A stretch of 64,000 nucleotides of DNA from Agrobacterium tumefaciens (GCA_017744915.1 JAGIAH010000004.1:496001-560000); one strand, 5' to 3'. Numbered from the stretch's first letter, positions 15,997 to 26,707 are shown. A program made the numbers and translations. The notes: generated from the sequence alone by a model not told the origin.

Positions 15997-17274
15997 ATGC
16001 ACCCCTTGAGGGGAGAATGCGAGAAAGAGCCTGCCGTGAGTAACATTGACAGCCGTAAGCCCAGTGGCGAACCGAGATGGCTTGGTCCCGCCAGCCCGAC
16101 GCGGATCGCCCTGATTCCGCCCATTTCGGCTGCGCGCTGGCTGCTCCTTCTGGTCGTTCTTGCGGGCATCTATTTCTTCAACGGCTTCCTGGTTCCGGTT
16201 CTCGCCGCCCTCGTTATCGGCTTCGCCAGCTGGCCGGTCTATACGCGGCTTTTGCGGCAGGTGGGCGGCAACACCACGCTCGGTGCCACCATCGCCATCA
16301 TCCTCATCATTGCCTTCCTCGTGGTGCCGATCTTCATCGCCGCCTCCTATACGGCAACCGAAATCCGCGAATGGTTCGGCTGGGCGGTGCATGTCAACAA
16401 AACAGGCGCGCCCGTGCCGGACTGGATCGCCGCGCTTCCCGCCGTCGGCCCCTGGCTTGGCGACCAATGGGTGAAATATATCGGCACGCCGGGTGCCATC
16501 GGCGAACTCATCCAGCTCGTCAGCGGCGCCAATATCGGCAATATCTACCGGGCGATCCTCGCCGCCGGCAACGGCGCCTTCCACCTGGTGCTGACCCTGC
16601 TCTTCATGCTGATCGCGCTGTTCTTCGTTTATCGCAACGGCGCCGCCTTCACCCGCCAGGTCGATCTGGTGGGTGAGCGCATCCTACCGACACGCTGGGA
16701 ACGCATTTCCCGCGTCGTGCCCGCCACCATCAGCTCCACCGTGACCGGCATGACGCTGATCGCCATCGGCGAAGGCATCATCCTCGGCATCGCCTACTGG
16801 ATCGCCGGCGTGCCCTCGCCCGTCACGCTCGGCGTGCTCACCGGCGTCATGGCGCTCATTCCGGGCGGCGCGCCGCTCTCCTTCACGCTGGTGTCGATCT
16901 ATCTGGTCGCCAGCGGCTCGCCCGCCCATGGGCTCGCGCTCTTCGTCTGGGGTTCGGTCGAACTTTTCATCGTCGACAAGACCATCCGCCCGAAGCTCGT
17001 CGGCGGACCGATCAAGCTGCCTTTCCTGCCCACCTTTTTCGGCCTCGTCGGCGGCGTCAAGACCATGGGTTTCCTCGGCCTCTTCATCGGCCCGGTGCTG
17101 ATGGCGCTGCTCGTCGCGATCTGGCGCGAATGGGTGCGTGAAGTGGAAATTTCCGCTGCCGTCAGCGCCGAGGCTCCACCTCCGCCGCCCACGCAGAACG
17201 ATCCGACCGCAGAGGCCGTTTCGCGTCAGGACGGCAGCGACGAAACAACGGCGTATCGGAAAGCGGCGTTTTGA
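15997..17274 (+). CDS. AI-2E family transporter (PerM-like membrane protein)
   Basis: The 425-residue protein has the AI-2E/PerM layout: N-terminal paired helices (LLLLVVLAGIYFFNGFLVPV), a soluble middle part, then a C-terminal helix bundle with the conserved ALIPGGAPLSF and VDKTIRPKLVG motifs. Members export small molecules or ions, and substrate assignment is unsafe. Start is either ATG 15997 or GTG 16036, the latter having GAGAAAGAG close by. It is divergently oriented from the ABC exporter. Confidence 0.85.
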   Translation: MHPLRGECEKEPAVSNIDSRKPSGEPRWLGPASPTRIALIPPISAARWLLLLVVLAGIYFFNGFLVPVLAALVIGFASWPVYTRLLRQVGGNTTLGATIAIILIIAFLVVPIFIAASYTATEIREWFGWAVHVNKTGAPVPDWIAALPAVGPWLGDQWVKYIGTPGAIGELIQLVSGANIGNIYRAILAAGNGAFHLVLTLLFMLIALFFVYRNGAAFTRQVDLVGERILPTRWERISRVVPATISSTVTGMTLIAIGEGIILGIAYWIAGVPSPVTLGVLTGVMALIPGGAPLSFTLVSIYLVASGSPAHGLALFVWGSVELFIVDKTIRPKLVGGPIKLPFLPTFFGLVGGVKTMGFLGLFIGPVLMALLVAIWREWVREVEISAAVSAEAPPPPPTQNDPTAEAVSRQDGSDETTAYRKAAF

Positions 17275-17342
17275 TTGGTGAAACCGGTGTGAAGGGCGTT
17301 GCCCGGAACACCGGATACACGCCAATTTCAATCCACTCTTCC

Positions 17343-17454
17343 GTCATGCCGGACCTGATCCGGCATCCAGCCACGGCGCGTCTGCGCCGTATTAAGAGTC
17401 TTCCGCGATCAAAGACTTGATCGCACTGGACCCCGGAACTAGTCCGGGGTGACG
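17343..17454. repeat. Palindromic intergenic repeat (REP-like, element A)
   Basis: GTCATGCCGGACCTGATCCGG at the left and the GGACCCCGGAACTAGTCCGG half at the right each form their own short hairpin, with about 60 bp between. This is the common rhizobial palindromic repeat type. It lies between two convergent genes. Confidence 0.7.
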
Positions 17455-17523
17455 TTGAGCGGATGCGGCTGCACCGCAAACCTCCCCGTCACCGGATCAT
17501 GCGATCAAGCCGTGCCTTGGCCC

Positions 17524-17979
17524 TTAAAGCGCCTTCTCCATGAACAGGCTGAGCGGATCAGGCTTATAGGGCGCAAAAGCCTCGATCTCCACAAATCCCG
17601 CCTTGCGGTAAAGGCCGATCGCCTCCGGCTGGCTGATGCCGGTTTCAAGCCGGATGGCGGCAAGACCAAGTTCGGCGCCGCGTGCAACAAGCGTATCCAT
17701 GATCAGCTTGCCGATCCGCAATCCCCGCGCCTCGGGATCAACGAACATGCGCTTCACCTCCGCCGTGCCGTCCCCCGCTTCCACCAGCGCGCCACATCCG
17801 ACCACGCGGCCATCGTGCCGGACCACAAAAAACGAGACATTGTCCTTCTCCAACTGGCCGATATCGACCAGATGATTGCTCTCGGCCGGGTAAAGCGAGG
17901 CCATATAGGCGTTGGAAAGATCGATAAGGCGCAGAACCGCGTCCTGGCGGGGCGTTTCAAGCTTGATTTCGGTGGCCAA
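17524..17979 (-). CDS. GNAT-family N-acetyltransferase
   Basis: The 151-residue protein shows the GNAT core: VKRMFVDPEARGLRIGKLIM (the acetyl-CoA loop R/Q-x-x-G-x-G/A appears as RGLRIG) and ETGISQPEAIGLYRKAGFVE near the C-terminus. It acetylates an amine with acetyl-CoA in the cytoplasm. The substrate is unknown. It is a single gene facing the AI-2E transporter across a repeat element. Confidence 0.88.
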   Translation of the reverse strand: MATEIKLETPRQDAVLRLIDLSNAYMASLYPAESNHLVDIGQLEKDNVSFFVVRHDGRVVGCGALVEAGDGTAEVKRMFVDPEARGLRIGKLIMDTLVARGAELGLAAIRLETGISQPEAIGLYRKAGFVEIEAFAPYKPDPLSLFMEKAL

Positions 17980-18085
17980 TGCGGTGCCTGCTTTCTTTCA
18001 AAAAATGCGTATTTCGTCGTAATATCACTGCAATCCGGATAGATGAGTTTCTAGAGCATTATTCCCGACAGAGGCAACACACACC

Positions 18086-18505
18086 ATGAAAACAGCCCTC
18101 GTTCTCATGACCTTCCTTGGCTGCGACGACAGCGCCACCGATTGCCACTACCTCGCCACCTCGCAGCAACGCTGGACGAGCATCGAACTGTGCGACGCCG
18201 TGTCGGAAAAGGAGCTGGAGCGCTTCGCCAACGCGTCCTATCCGGTCGTGGTGGCCGTGTGCCAGACACCGGGCGACCAGACCCCGCAAACGGCCGGCAC
18301 GCAGCCCCCTGCTGCGGCACCCGCCGATGCGCAGCAGGCAACGGCAGAAGTTACGCCAAAGGAAGAGGAAAGCCTCACCAAACAGGCGATCGGCCGCGTC
18401 AGCCGCATCCTGCCATCCACCGAGGGCATAAAGCATTTCCTGGGAACGCCGGTGAGGATGGTCGAGAACAGCTATTCGTGGATTGCCAAGCGGTTCGATA
18501 AGTGA
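18086..18505 (+). CDS. Hypothetical protein
   Basis: The 139-residue frame starts MKTALVLMTFLGCDDSATDC. The middle (residues 75-95) is rich in Pro, Ala and Gln, and the C-terminus is helical and basic (YSWIAKRFDK). The N-terminal hydrophobic part is too short for a clear signal peptide. The length, codon use and upstream sequence look like a real gene. I do not recognise the family. Confidence 0.55.
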   Translation: MKTALVLMTFLGCDDSATDCHYLATSQQRWTSIELCDAVSEKELERFANASYPVVVAVCQTPGDQTPQTAGTQPPAAAPADAQQATAEVTPKEEESLTKQAIGRVSRILPSTEGIKHFLGTPVRMVENSYSWIAKRFDK

Positions 18506-18583
18506 TTGCAGCGAACCTTCGTTCCTGCGCTTGTCACAGGAATGAAGGCGTGGGGATGCTCCGGCCCGGAAACATCACGAATC

Positions 18584-19738
18584 TTACGCCGCCTCGATCG
18601 AAAGCGCTTCCGCATAATATCTCGCCTTCTGCCGCTCTTCCGCAATGGCCAGCTTGCGCACCGCATGCAGCAGTTCGAACAGCGTTTCCGAGCCGTTGAC
18701 GTCACGGAAATGCGTCAGCAATTCGGCCGAGACGGAGGCCGCGGCTTCAGAAAGCTGCGAGCGGGCGGCACGCCGCCACATCAGCGTCGCCTCGACGAAG
18801 ACGTCAACCATATCCCCCAGAAGACCGATCGACTGGAACAGGGCCTTCAGAGCATGCGGCCGCCCGGTGGCCAGAATGGCGCGCACCTTGCGGTCATCGA
18901 GACCGGAGAGATTGACCATCGCCGCCGTGAAAAACTCAAGCCGCCCCGAACAGACGGCGTGGATGAGCAGCGCCGGCGTCAGTTCCAGCCGCTGGCGCAG
19001 ATGCTCCACCAGCGCCGGCAGTTCCGGTGACGAAACACCGGCAGCGATGAGGATGGTGGCGGAATCCTCCGCCTCGCGGAAAAGACTGTCGGCGCGGTTG
19101 CGTGTGATCATCGCATGAACCAGCGCGGAACCCGCCAACGCCTCGCTGATGCGACCCATCAGCAGATGGCGCGCATCGGCGGGCAGCGCCTCTCGGCGCA
19201 GCAGGAGATCACGGGCATCGGCGTCGCAGCCATGGCGCTCGGCAATGCGCCGGAGCGAAAACGGCGTGATGAAGGCATCGTCGTTTTCGAGCAGGATGAG
19301 GGTTTCCGGCAGGTCGCCGACTTCGGCGAGCGCGGCGCAGACACCGCGCGGCAGGCCCGGCCTTGCGGCGATAAGGGCACGCGTCAGGCTCTCGCCACGC
19401 CCGGCAAGATCGACAAGATCAGCTTCAGTCAGCACCGGCGAACGGGCAATAACCGTGCAGGCGATTTCCGGCTGATCTTCGGCAAGCGAAACGAGAATGG
19501 CGCGCGGCGCGTCATGGGCATCCGCCAGCGCCTCGGCAAGCGCCAGCCGCACGCGTGGTGAAGGGTCATCGAGCAGATAGGTCATCGCCATATAGGCGGC
19601 ATCGCGGTTTTCCCGCGCCATGTCGGACTGCAGATAGGCACGGCCGAGCGCATTGGCGGCTTTTGCCCGCTCGCTCGATCCAGCCTTTTCAGACCAGCGA
19701 AGAAATGCCTGTACGATCACCTGAGCCTCGAAACACAT
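18584..19738 (-). CDS. DUF2336-family protein
   Basis: The 384-residue, largely helical protein has HEAT-like repeats: ANALGRAYLQSDM, LLDDPSPRVRLALAEAL, ARSPVLTEADLVDLA. These are typical of DUF2336 (COG5330), found in alphaproteobacteria. There are no enzyme motifs, so a scaffold role is plausible but unproven. ATG 19738 is used; GTG 19720 (VIVQAFLRW) is an alternative start nearer the conserved region. Confidence 0.85.
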   Translation of the reverse strand: MCFEAQVIVQAFLRWSEKAGSSERAKAANALGRAYLQSDMARENRDAAYMAMTYLLDDPSPRVRLALAEALADAHDAPRAILVSLAEDQPEIACTVIARSPVLTEADLVDLAGRGESLTRALIAARPGLPRGVCAALAEVGDLPETLILLENDDAFITPFSLRRIAERHGCDADARDLLLRREALPADARHLLMGRISEALAGSALVHAMITRNRADSLFREAEDSATILIAAGVSSPELPALVEHLRQRLELTPALLIHAVCSGRLEFFTAAMVNLSGLDDRKVRAILATGRPHALKALFQSIGLLGDMVDVFVEATLMWRRAARSQLSEAAASVSAELLTHFRDVNGSETLFELLHAVRKLAIAEERQKARYYAEALSIEAA

Positions 19739-19849
19739 TCATACAATGGATGACGGCATCATCGCCGCCACCATGTATAAAACTCTAGGCGCAAATGGTT
19801 TACGTTTGGTTCACCATAAAATTTAACCCTTGCCGAAGAAGGGCTATAT

Positions 19850-20460
19850 TTACGGCGCAGTAGAAGGCCGCTGCAGCTGGAATACATCGCTGCCGCCATC
19901 GCAATAATCCATATAGCCCATGCGCGCCACCGGACGCGCAAGCCCCATGTCGATGCGACCATCACGAATGATCGTCTCATCGATATGGATCGCCATAACC
20001 TGCCCGATGACCATCCACGATTCGGTCGGCTTGCCGTCAATGTCCGTGAGCTGCTGGATCTGCGTCGCGCGGCACTCCAGAACCGCCAGTGCCTCGCCTA
20101 CAAAAGGCGCATCCACAACCCGCCCATCGACGGCGGTGAGGCCGGCAAGGGCGAATTCATCAACATCATAGGCAACCGGCGCGGAAGAAGCGTTCATCCG
20201 GTCGACCAGATGGCGGCTGACGAGATTGGCGGTGAAAACGCCGGTCTCCTCGACATTGCGCAGGCTGTCCTTGCGGCCGCTCGAGGAGAACATGACGAGC
20301 TTCGGCCGGTCCGAAATCGCGTTGAAGAAGGAATAGGGCGAGAGGTTCAGGACACCCTCCCTGCCCTTCGAGCCGATCCAGCCGATCGGCCGTGGCGCGA
20401 CAATCGCCTTGAACGGGTCATGCGGCAGGCCGTGCTGGTTGGTATCCGTGGTGTAGAACA

Positions 20461-20461
<1 letters not shown>
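19850..20461 (-). CDS. Flavin reductase-like FMN-binding protein
   Basis: The 203-residue protein fits the flavin-reductase/FMN-binding split-barrel family: PHDPFKAIVAPRPIGWI at the N-terminus, NLSPYSFFNAISDRPKLVMF in the FMN site, and ETGVFTANLVS. It probably reduces FMN with NAD(P)H or acts as a flavin-bound oxidoreductase. The ATG shares one base with the upstream nitroreductase stop (TGATG), so the two flavin proteins are translationally coupled and may work in one process. Confidence 0.88.
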
Positions 20462-21066
<605 letters not shown>

Positions 21067-21151
21067 TCATCGCGAAACTAGGGCCTTGAAATAGCCATGG
21101 CATTGGTTTTGAAGTGAGGCGGGAAAATCAAGAAGTCAATCGGTATCGAAA

Positions 21152-22132
21152 ATGTCGGCAATCAAAATCGCGGCACGTCTGGTCATTGCATGCGCCGCGA
21201 TGGGCGTTTTATCACAAGCTGCTTTTGCGCAGGACGCTTTCAAGGACTTCAAGCAGCTCGGCGGCACGCCGAAAATGCCAAAACTCAACGCTTTCACCGC
21301 CCCTTCCGCTCCCAATGCCCCGACCAGCACCGCACGCGACATCGCAATGGAAGCGAAGCTGACCAGCGAAGGCGAAGCTGTGAAGGAAGGCCTGTCCTGG
21401 CGCGTCTTCAGCCCCATTCCCGGTGCTGACGGCAAGCTGCCGATGCTGGCAAGCTCGGAAGGCGGCTCGGCCGAATTCCATCTGGTGCCGGGCGAATATT
21501 TCGTCAACGTCGCCTTCGGCCGTGCCGGCGTCACCAAGAAGCTCAACGTGCCTGCCTCCGGTAGTGTCCAGAAACAGGTGCTTATCCTCGATGCCGGCGG
21601 TTTCGTGCTGAACGCCGTTGCAGGTTCCGACAAGCAGATTTCCGGCAACCAGCTGAAATTCTCCGTCTATTCCTCGGACGCCCGTCCGGATGGCGAACGC
21701 GGTCTGGTGATGGCCGATATCAAGCCCAACACCATCGTGCGGCTGAATGCCGGCACCTACCACGTGGTTTCCGAATATGGCAACGTCAACGCGGTGGTGC
21801 GCGCCGATATCCAGGTGGAAGCCGGCAAGCTGACCGAAGCGACGCTGCAGCATCAGGCAGCGCAGATCACCCTCAAGCTCGTTTCCGAAGAGGGCGGCGA
21901 AGCCATTGCCGATACGGCCTGGTCGGTGCTGAACGGCGGCGGCGACGTGGTCAATGAAAGCGTCAGCGCCTTTTCGACCATGGTGCTGGCCGAAGGTGAA
22001 TATACCGCCATCGCCCGCAACAAAGACAAGGTCTTTCAGCGCAATTTCAAGGTCACGTCAGGCCGGGATTCGGATGTGGAAGTGCTGATGAAGGACCAGG
22101 CGCCGGAAGACATGACCGGGGATTTTGAGTAG
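21152..22132 (+). CDS. Exported conserved hypothetical protein of Rhizobiales
   Basis: The 326-residue protein starts with a clear Sec signal peptide (ARLVIACAAMGVLSQAAFAQ, cleavage after AFA). The mature part has repeated beta-rich modules with the pattern LVPGEYFVNVAFGRAG, RLNAGTYHVVSEYGNV and LAEGEYTAIARNKDKV. These look like three carboxypeptidase-regulatory or carbohydrate-binding-like beta-sandwiches in tandem. No catalytic motif is seen. The protein is probably periplasmic, with unknown function. Confidence 0.8.
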   Translation: MSAIKIAARLVIACAAMGVLSQAAFAQDAFKDFKQLGGTPKMPKLNAFTAPSAPNAPTSTARDIAMEAKLTSEGEAVKEGLSWRVFSPIPGADGKLPMLASSEGGSAEFHLVPGEYFVNVAFGRAGVTKKLNVPASGSVQKQVLILDAGGFVLNAVAGSDKQISGNQLKFSVYSSDARPDGERGLVMADIKPNTIVRLNAGTYHVVSEYGNVNAVVRADIQVEAGKLTEATLQHQAAQITLKLVSEEGGEAIADTAWSVLNGGGDVVNESVSAFSTMVLAEGEYTAIARNKDKVFQRNFKVTSGRDSDVEVLMKDQAPEDMTGDFE

Positions 22133-22197
22133 CCGACATTGCACATTCATCGTCTCGTCGGAGGCGAGATTGTGCGGAACGACCCACCACCCTCCAC

Positions 22198-22272
22198 GTC
22201 ATCCCCGGGCTTGACCCGAGGATCCATTCACGCCGCGAGACTGTGGATCCTCGGGTCAAGCCCGAGGATGAC
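22198..22272. repeat. Palindromic intergenic repeat (element B)
   Basis: Two 29-bp arms (22198-22226 and 22244-22272) are reverse complements with one mismatch and a 17-bp loop. The core CGGGCTTGACCCGAG is shared in degenerate form with the element at 33690. Confidence 0.85.
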
Positions 22273-22311
22273 TTCAGAGAGCTTTAAGCGTCCCTCACCC
22301 CGCAAACAAAA

Positions 22312-22331
22312 ACGGCCCCCGAAGGGGCCGT
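22312..22331 (-). terminator. Intrinsic terminator of thrS
   Basis: ACGGCCCC and GGGGCCGT form an 8-bp stem with a 4-base loop. On the minus strand the stem is followed by GTTTTTG. It lies 9 bp after the thrS stop. Confidence 0.85.
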
Positions 22332-22339
22332 AACTGTTA

Positions 22340-24343
22340 TCAGGCAACCTGCTTCTTCGCCGCAAACTTGCGCTTGACATCCGGCGGCGTCGCCTCGTCC
22401 ACGAGGCTTGTGATCGCCTCCTCGAGCGACATCGACGTCTGGTTCTGCGAACCGAGACGGCGGATGTTGACGGTGCGCTCTTCCGCTTCCTTGCGGCCGC
22501 AGACGATGATGACCGGAACCTTGGTCACCGAATGTTCGCGGACCTTGTAGTTGATCTTCTCGTTGCGGAAGTCGGTCTCGACCGCCATGCCCGCCTCGCG
22601 CAGCGCTTCGGCAACCTCACGGCCATAATCGTCCGCATCCGAAGTAATGGTGGCAACCACGACCTGAAGCGGCGCGAACCAGAGCGGCATGTGACCGGCG
22701 AAGTTCTCGATGAGAATGCCGAGGAAGCGCTCCATCGAGCCGCAGATGGCGCGATGGATCATCACCGGCTGCGTCTTTTCGGAATTATGGTCGATATAGA
22801 AGGCGCCGAAGCGTTCCGGCAGGTTGAAGTCCACCTGCGTCGTGCCGCATTGCCATTCACGGCCGATGGCGTCCTTCAGCGTATATTCGAACTTCGGTCC
22901 ATAGAAGGCACCCTCGCCCGGCAGGATGCCGGTCTTGATGCGGCCTTCGGACTGTTCCTCGATGGTCTTCAGAACATCCAGCATCACGCTTTCGGCGCGA
23001 TCCCAGAGATCGTCGGAACCAACGCGCTTTTCCGGGCGCGTCGAGAGCTTGACGACGACTTCGCTGAAACCGAAATCCTCATAGACCGAGAGGATCAGGT
23101 CGTTGATGCGCAGGCATTCCGCCGCCATCTGCTCTTCCGTGCAGAAGACATGCGCATCATCCTGCGTGAAGCCGCGAACGCGCATCAGACCGTGCAGTGC
23201 GCCGGAGGCCTCGTAGCGATGCACGGTGCCGAATTCCGCAAGACGGACAGGCATTTCGCGGTAAGACTTCAAGCCATGCTTGAAGATCTGGACGTGACCC
23301 GGGCAGTTCATCGGCTTCAGGGCGAAGACACGCTGATCGGCTTCCTCGTCATCGGGATGGGTAAAGGCATGGGCGGATTTCACCGCGAACATGTTTTCCT
23401 GATACCAGCCCCAGTGACCGGAGGTTTCCCACAGCGACTTGTCCAGCACCTGCGGCGCGTTGACTTCCTGATAGGTATTGGCGAGCCGGCGGCGCATATA
23501 GGCCGTCAGCGTCTGGAACATGCGCCAGCCCTTGCCGTGCCAGAACACGACGCCCGGACCTTCTTCCTGGAAATGGAACAAATCCATTTCGCGGCCGAGA
23601 CGGCGGTGGTCGCGCTTTTCGGCTTCGGCCAGCACATGCAGATAATTGTCCAGCTCTTCCTGCGTCGCCCAGGCGGTGCCATAGATGCGCGACAGCATCG
23701 CATTGTTGCTGTCACCACGCCAATAGGCGCCGGCCACCTTCATCAGCTTGAAGGCAGTGCCGATCTGGCCCGTCGAAGCCATATGCGGACCACGGCAAAG
23801 ATCGAACCAGTCGCCCTGATAATAGATCTTGAGGTCCTGGCCTGCCGGAATGGCATCCACGAGTTCGACCTTGTAGTTCTCGCCCTTGGCGGCAAAGACT
23901 TCCTTGGCCTTCTCGCGCGACCAGACTTCGCGGGTGAACGGCTTGTTGCGCAGGATGATTTCCTTCATCCGCTTTTCGATCTTCGGCAGATCTTCCGGCG
24001 TGAAGGGTTCGTTCTTGGCGAAGTCGTAATAAAAGCCGTTCTCGATGACCGGACCGATCGTCACCTGCGTGCCGGGCCACAGTTCCTGCACGGCCTCCGC
24101 CATGACGTGGGCGGCATCGTGGCGGATGAGCTCCAGCGCACGGCCATCTTCACGCGTAACGATCTCTATTTTGCCATCGGTGATGGTCTCGGACAAATCG
24201 CGCACGGTGCCATCAAGCGCAATGGCGACGGCCTTCTTGGCAAGCGATTTGGAAATGGATTCGGCGACCTCGCGGCCGGTCGTACCGGCGGGGTAGCTGC
24301 GCACGGATCCATCGGGAAATGTAAGGGAAATGGCTTCAGACAT
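22340..24343 (-). CDS. thrS: Threonyl-tRNA synthetase
   Basis: The 667-residue enzyme has the TGS domain first ([20 protein letters not shown]), the editing-domain motif [10 protein letters not shown], the class II core with the zinc-site sequence [20 protein letters not shown], motif 2 ([20 protein letters not shown]) and motif 3 ([20 protein letters not shown]), and the C-terminal anticodon-binding domain. The ATG has AGGAG 9 bp upstream. It charges tRNA-Thr in the cytoplasm. Confidence 0.98.
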   Translation of the reverse strand: MSEAISLTFPDGSVRSYPAGTTGREVAESISKSLAKKAVAIALDGTVRDLSETITDGKIEIVTREDGRALELIRHDAAHVMAEAVQELWPGTQVTIGPVIENGFYYDFAKNEPFTPEDLPKIEKRMKEIILRNKPFTREVWSREKAKEVFAAKGENYKVELVDAIPAGQDLKIYYQGDWFDLCRGPHMASTGQIGTAFKLMKVAGAYWRGDSNNAMLSRIYGTAWATQEELDNYLHVLAEAEKRDHRRLGREMDLFHFQEEGPGVVFWHGKGWRMFQTLTAYMRRRLANTYQEVNAPQVLDKSLWETSGHWGWYQENMFAVKSAHAFTHPDDEEADQRVFALKPMNCPGHVQIFKHGLKSYREMPVRLAEFGTVHRYEASGALHGLMRVRGFTQDDAHVFCTEEQMAAECLRINDLILSVYEDFGFSEVVVKLSTRPEKRVGSDDLWDRAESVMLDVLKTIEEQSEGRIKTGILPGEGAFYGPKFEYTLKDAIGREWQCGTTQVDFNLPERFGAFYIDHNSEKTQPVMIHRAICGSMERFLGILIENFAGHMPLWFAPLQVVVATITSDADDYGREVAEALREAGMAVETDFRNEKINYKVREHSVTKVPVIIVCGRKEAEERTVNIRRLGSQNQTSMSLEEAITSLVDEATPPDVKRKFAAKKQVA

Positions 24344-24469
24344 CGTCTCGTGCTCCTGTCCAGTCCCGCCAACGAATGCGGGTGGTGTTGGAATAATGAT
24401 TTGCCCGCGACAAGCGGACAGGCAGGCTGATAAAGGCTTTTGCCATTGCAGTCAAAGGTGAAGGGCAGG

Positions 24470-24994
24470 TCAGCGAAGCATTTCCGCGAGACCATTGACC
24501 GTATTGGCGTTGCGGGTCGTGCCGATACCAAGCCTTTTGGTGGTCAGGACCGACAGCAGCCTGCTATCGCTCGGTTTCCCCTGAAAATCGATCCACAGGT
24601 CACCGCCGACCACGGCAACCTCTTCCCGCTGACGGGACTTATCGAATAATCCGAGAACTTTCCCGTCCAGCGGCTCCCGCATGACCCGAACGCAGACGTC
24701 AGGCGGATTGCCGTGCGGAAACGGATTATCCGCCGCCAGTTTCAGCCAGTCGCCGCCCGAGCGAACGAGAATATCGACATGTTTGCCGAAACGGGCCTCA
24801 AAGGCACGCTCCAGCCTGTCCTCAATCTCGCGAACAGGTGCCGCCTCAGTGCGAAAAACCAGATTTCCTGTCGCGACAAGCGTCCTGCAGTCGGCAAATC
24901 CCAGCTCTTCCGCCAGCGCCCTGAGATCGGCCATGATGAGCCGCTTGCCGGGGCCAAGCACGATGCTGTGCAGCAGGGCCACATAGTCATTCAT
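24470..24994 (-). CDS. DUF1697-family protein
   Basis: The 174-residue protein fits DUF1697: YVALLHSIVLGPGKRLIMAD, then LGFADCRTLVATGNLVFRT, ending TTRNANTVNGLAEM. The usual RNVGG-type motif near the N-terminus is altered here (HSIVLGP). The family's function is unknown. ATG 24994 overlaps the yidD stop by 4 bp, making a two-gene unit. Confidence 0.8.
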   Translation of the reverse strand: MNDYVALLHSIVLGPGKRLIMADLRALAEELGFADCRTLVATGNLVFRTEAAPVREIEDRLERAFEARFGKHVDILVRSGGDWLKLAADNPFPHGNPPDVCVRVMREPLDGKVLGLFDKSRQREEVAVVGGDLWIDFQGKPSDSRLLSVLTTKRLGIGTTRNANTVNGLAEMLR

Positions 24995-25350
24995 CGATGC
25001 CGGCTCCAGTAACGCCAGGGCATCCACCAGCGCCTGCTGCCACCGAGCTCCTCCGGCACCGGGTCCAGCCCGCCGGTGCCGCCAGGGCCACAGCGCGCCA
25101 CACGAAACAGCGTCATCCAGCCGCCGGCCCAGAGCCCGTGGCGGGCAACCGCCTCATAGCCATATTCGGAACAGGTGGGGATGTGGCGGCAGGAATTACC
25201 AACGAAACCTGACAGTGTGAGCTGATACAGCCTGATGAAGCCGACGCCGAAAAGCCGTCCCGGTGTCTTGGCAAAGCTGCCCGCCCAGTTGCGGGATCGC
25301 CCGGTTTTCACCGCTGTCTGCTGGTGCCGGCAGCCCGGTTCGCCGCACAT
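24991..25350 (-). CDS. yidD: YidD-like membrane protein insertion efficiency factor
   Basis: The 119-residue protein has the YidD signature LIRLYQLTLSGF (written here FIRLYQLTLSGFVG) and CRHIPTCSEYGYEAVARHG. YidD helps YidC insert inner-membrane proteins. The N-terminus carries extra basic and cysteine-containing residues (CGEPGCRHQQ) not typical of short homologues. It overlaps the DUF1697 gene and lies 3 bp after the Fe-S scaffold gene, so the three genes form an operon. Confidence 0.9.
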   Translation of the reverse strand: MCGEPGCRHQQTAVKTGRSRNWAGSFAKTPGRLFGVGFIRLYQLTLSGFVGNSCRHIPTCSEYGYEAVARHGLWAGGWMTLFRVARCGPGGTGGLDPVPEELGGSRRWWMPWRYWSRHR

Positions 25351-25353
25351 CGG

Positions 25354-25800
25354 CTAACCCGCGACGTTGAGGGCCGGCCGGCCTTCGATCTGGTCGAGCG
25401 CATCGACCACCGCCTCAAAGGTCAGCATGGTAGAAGCGTGGCGCGCCTTGAAATCCCGCACCGGCAAAAGCACGCGCATATCCGCAAAACGGCCCGTCGG
25501 TCCCTCACCGTCCTGTTTCAGCATGGCGAGCATATCTTCCCGCGCCTGCCGGATTTCGCCGGTGGAAGCCCCAACGATGTGATGCGCCATGATGGAGGCC
25601 GAGGCCTGCCCCAGTGCGCATGCACGGACTTCGTGCGAAAAAGCCGTCACGGTGCCGTCTTCGACCTTCAGATAGACCTTGAGTTTCGAGCCGCACAGCC
25701 GCGAGTGTTTTTCGGCACTGGCATCGGCATCCTCGAGAACTCCCGTCAGTGGAATATTCCCGGCAAATTCCAGAATGCGATTATTGTAGATATCGTCCAT
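25354..25800 (-). CDS. IscU/SufU-like iron-sulfur cluster scaffold protein
   Basis: The 148-residue protein from ATG 25800 (MDDIYNNRILEFAGNIP) resembles IscU/SufU. It keeps two ligand cysteines, in SRLCGSK and VRACALGQAS. The third cysteine, expected in the C-terminal RHxxC region, appears as RHASTMLTF. A TTG at 25821 is a weaker start. Loss of the third cysteine suggests a variant role. The gene heads the unit that continues into yidD. Confidence 0.82.
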   Translation of the reverse strand: MDDIYNNRILEFAGNIPLTGVLEDADASAEKHSRLCGSKLKVYLKVEDGTVTAFSHEVRACALGQASASIMAHHIVGASTGEIRQAREDMLAMLKQDGEGPTGRFADMRVLLPVRDFKARHASTMLTFEAVVDALDQIEGRPALNVAG

Positions 25801-26080
25801 CGAAGTGTCCGGCGCGCTCAAAAATACCCAAAACGGGACAGGTCAGATTTTTCAAACACAGCGTTTGTCGCAGTGAAGCTTTCCTGCCCTTCATTCTCAT
25901 TATATGCTAACGAGCTTTCTGGACATCAAGCCGTGATCAAATTAACGGCTCCGATACCGAAAAAACAGCATCGGTCTTGCCAAAATGCTGTAAAACAACC
26001 AGATAGCAGCAGCTGCGAACATGAGTTCGCGATGAAAAACGAATTCAGGTGCGGCCTTTACCCGCATCGGGAGAGACGGA

Positions 26081-26707
26081 ATGGATGCGATCGTGAAGAA
26101 TTTCCCCGGCGCTGGCGCAAAACCAGACGTGGCCGAAGCTCGCCCAAGCCAGGCCGAAGCGGAAGAAGCCGTGCGCGTTCTCCTGCGCTGGGCAGGAGAA
26201 AATCCGGCCCGCGAAGGACTTCTGGATACGCCGAAGCGCGTCGCCAAGGCCTATCGCGAGCTTTTTGCCGGTTATGAGCTGAACGTTCAGGACGTGCTTG
26301 GCACGACCTTCGAGGAAGTCGGCGGTTATGACGATGTGGTGCTGGTGCGCGACATCCCGTTCTTCTCCCATTGCGAGCACCATATGGTGCCGATCGTCGG
26401 CAAGGCGCATGTCGCCTATCTTCCGGCCGGCCGCGTGCTTGGCCTGTCGAAGATCGCCCGCGTTGTCGAAATCTTCGGCCGCCGCCTGCAGACGCAGGAA
26501 AACATGACAGCGCAGATCGCAAGATCGATCGAAGAAACGCTGAAACCGCGCGGCGTGGCCGTCATGATCGACGCCGAACATATGTGCATGTCCATGCGCG
26601 GCGTAAACAAGCAAGGGTCCACGACGCTGACCACCAGCTTCACCGGTACGTTCAAGAACGACCCGGCCGAGCAGGTGCGCTTCATGACCCTGGTGCGGAA
26701 CCGCTAA
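26081..26707 (+). CDS. folE: GTP cyclohydrolase I
   Basis: The 208-residue enzyme has the zinc-site motif [20 protein letters not shown], then [20 protein letters not shown] and [14 protein letters not shown]. It converts GTP to dihydroneopterin triphosphate, the first step of folate synthesis. It starts at ATG 26081 after GGGAGAGACGG. It is followed by hisI in the same direction, a frequent rhizobial pairing of two cyclohydrolases. Confidence 0.97.
   Translation: MDAIVKNFPGAGAKPDVAEARPSQAEAEEAVRVLLRWAGENPAREGLLDTPKRVAKAYRELFAGYELNVQDVLGTTFEEVGGYDDVVLVRDIPFFSHCEHHMVPIVGKAHVAYLPAGRVLGLSKIARVVEIFGRRLQTQENMTAQIARSIEETLKPRGVAVMIDAEHMCMSMRGVNKQGSTTLTTSFTGTFKNDPAEQVRFMTLVRNR

Noticed and set aside
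22532-24430. 632-codon open frame on the plus strand
   Set aside because: Antisense to thrS, whose synthetase motifs are unmistakable.
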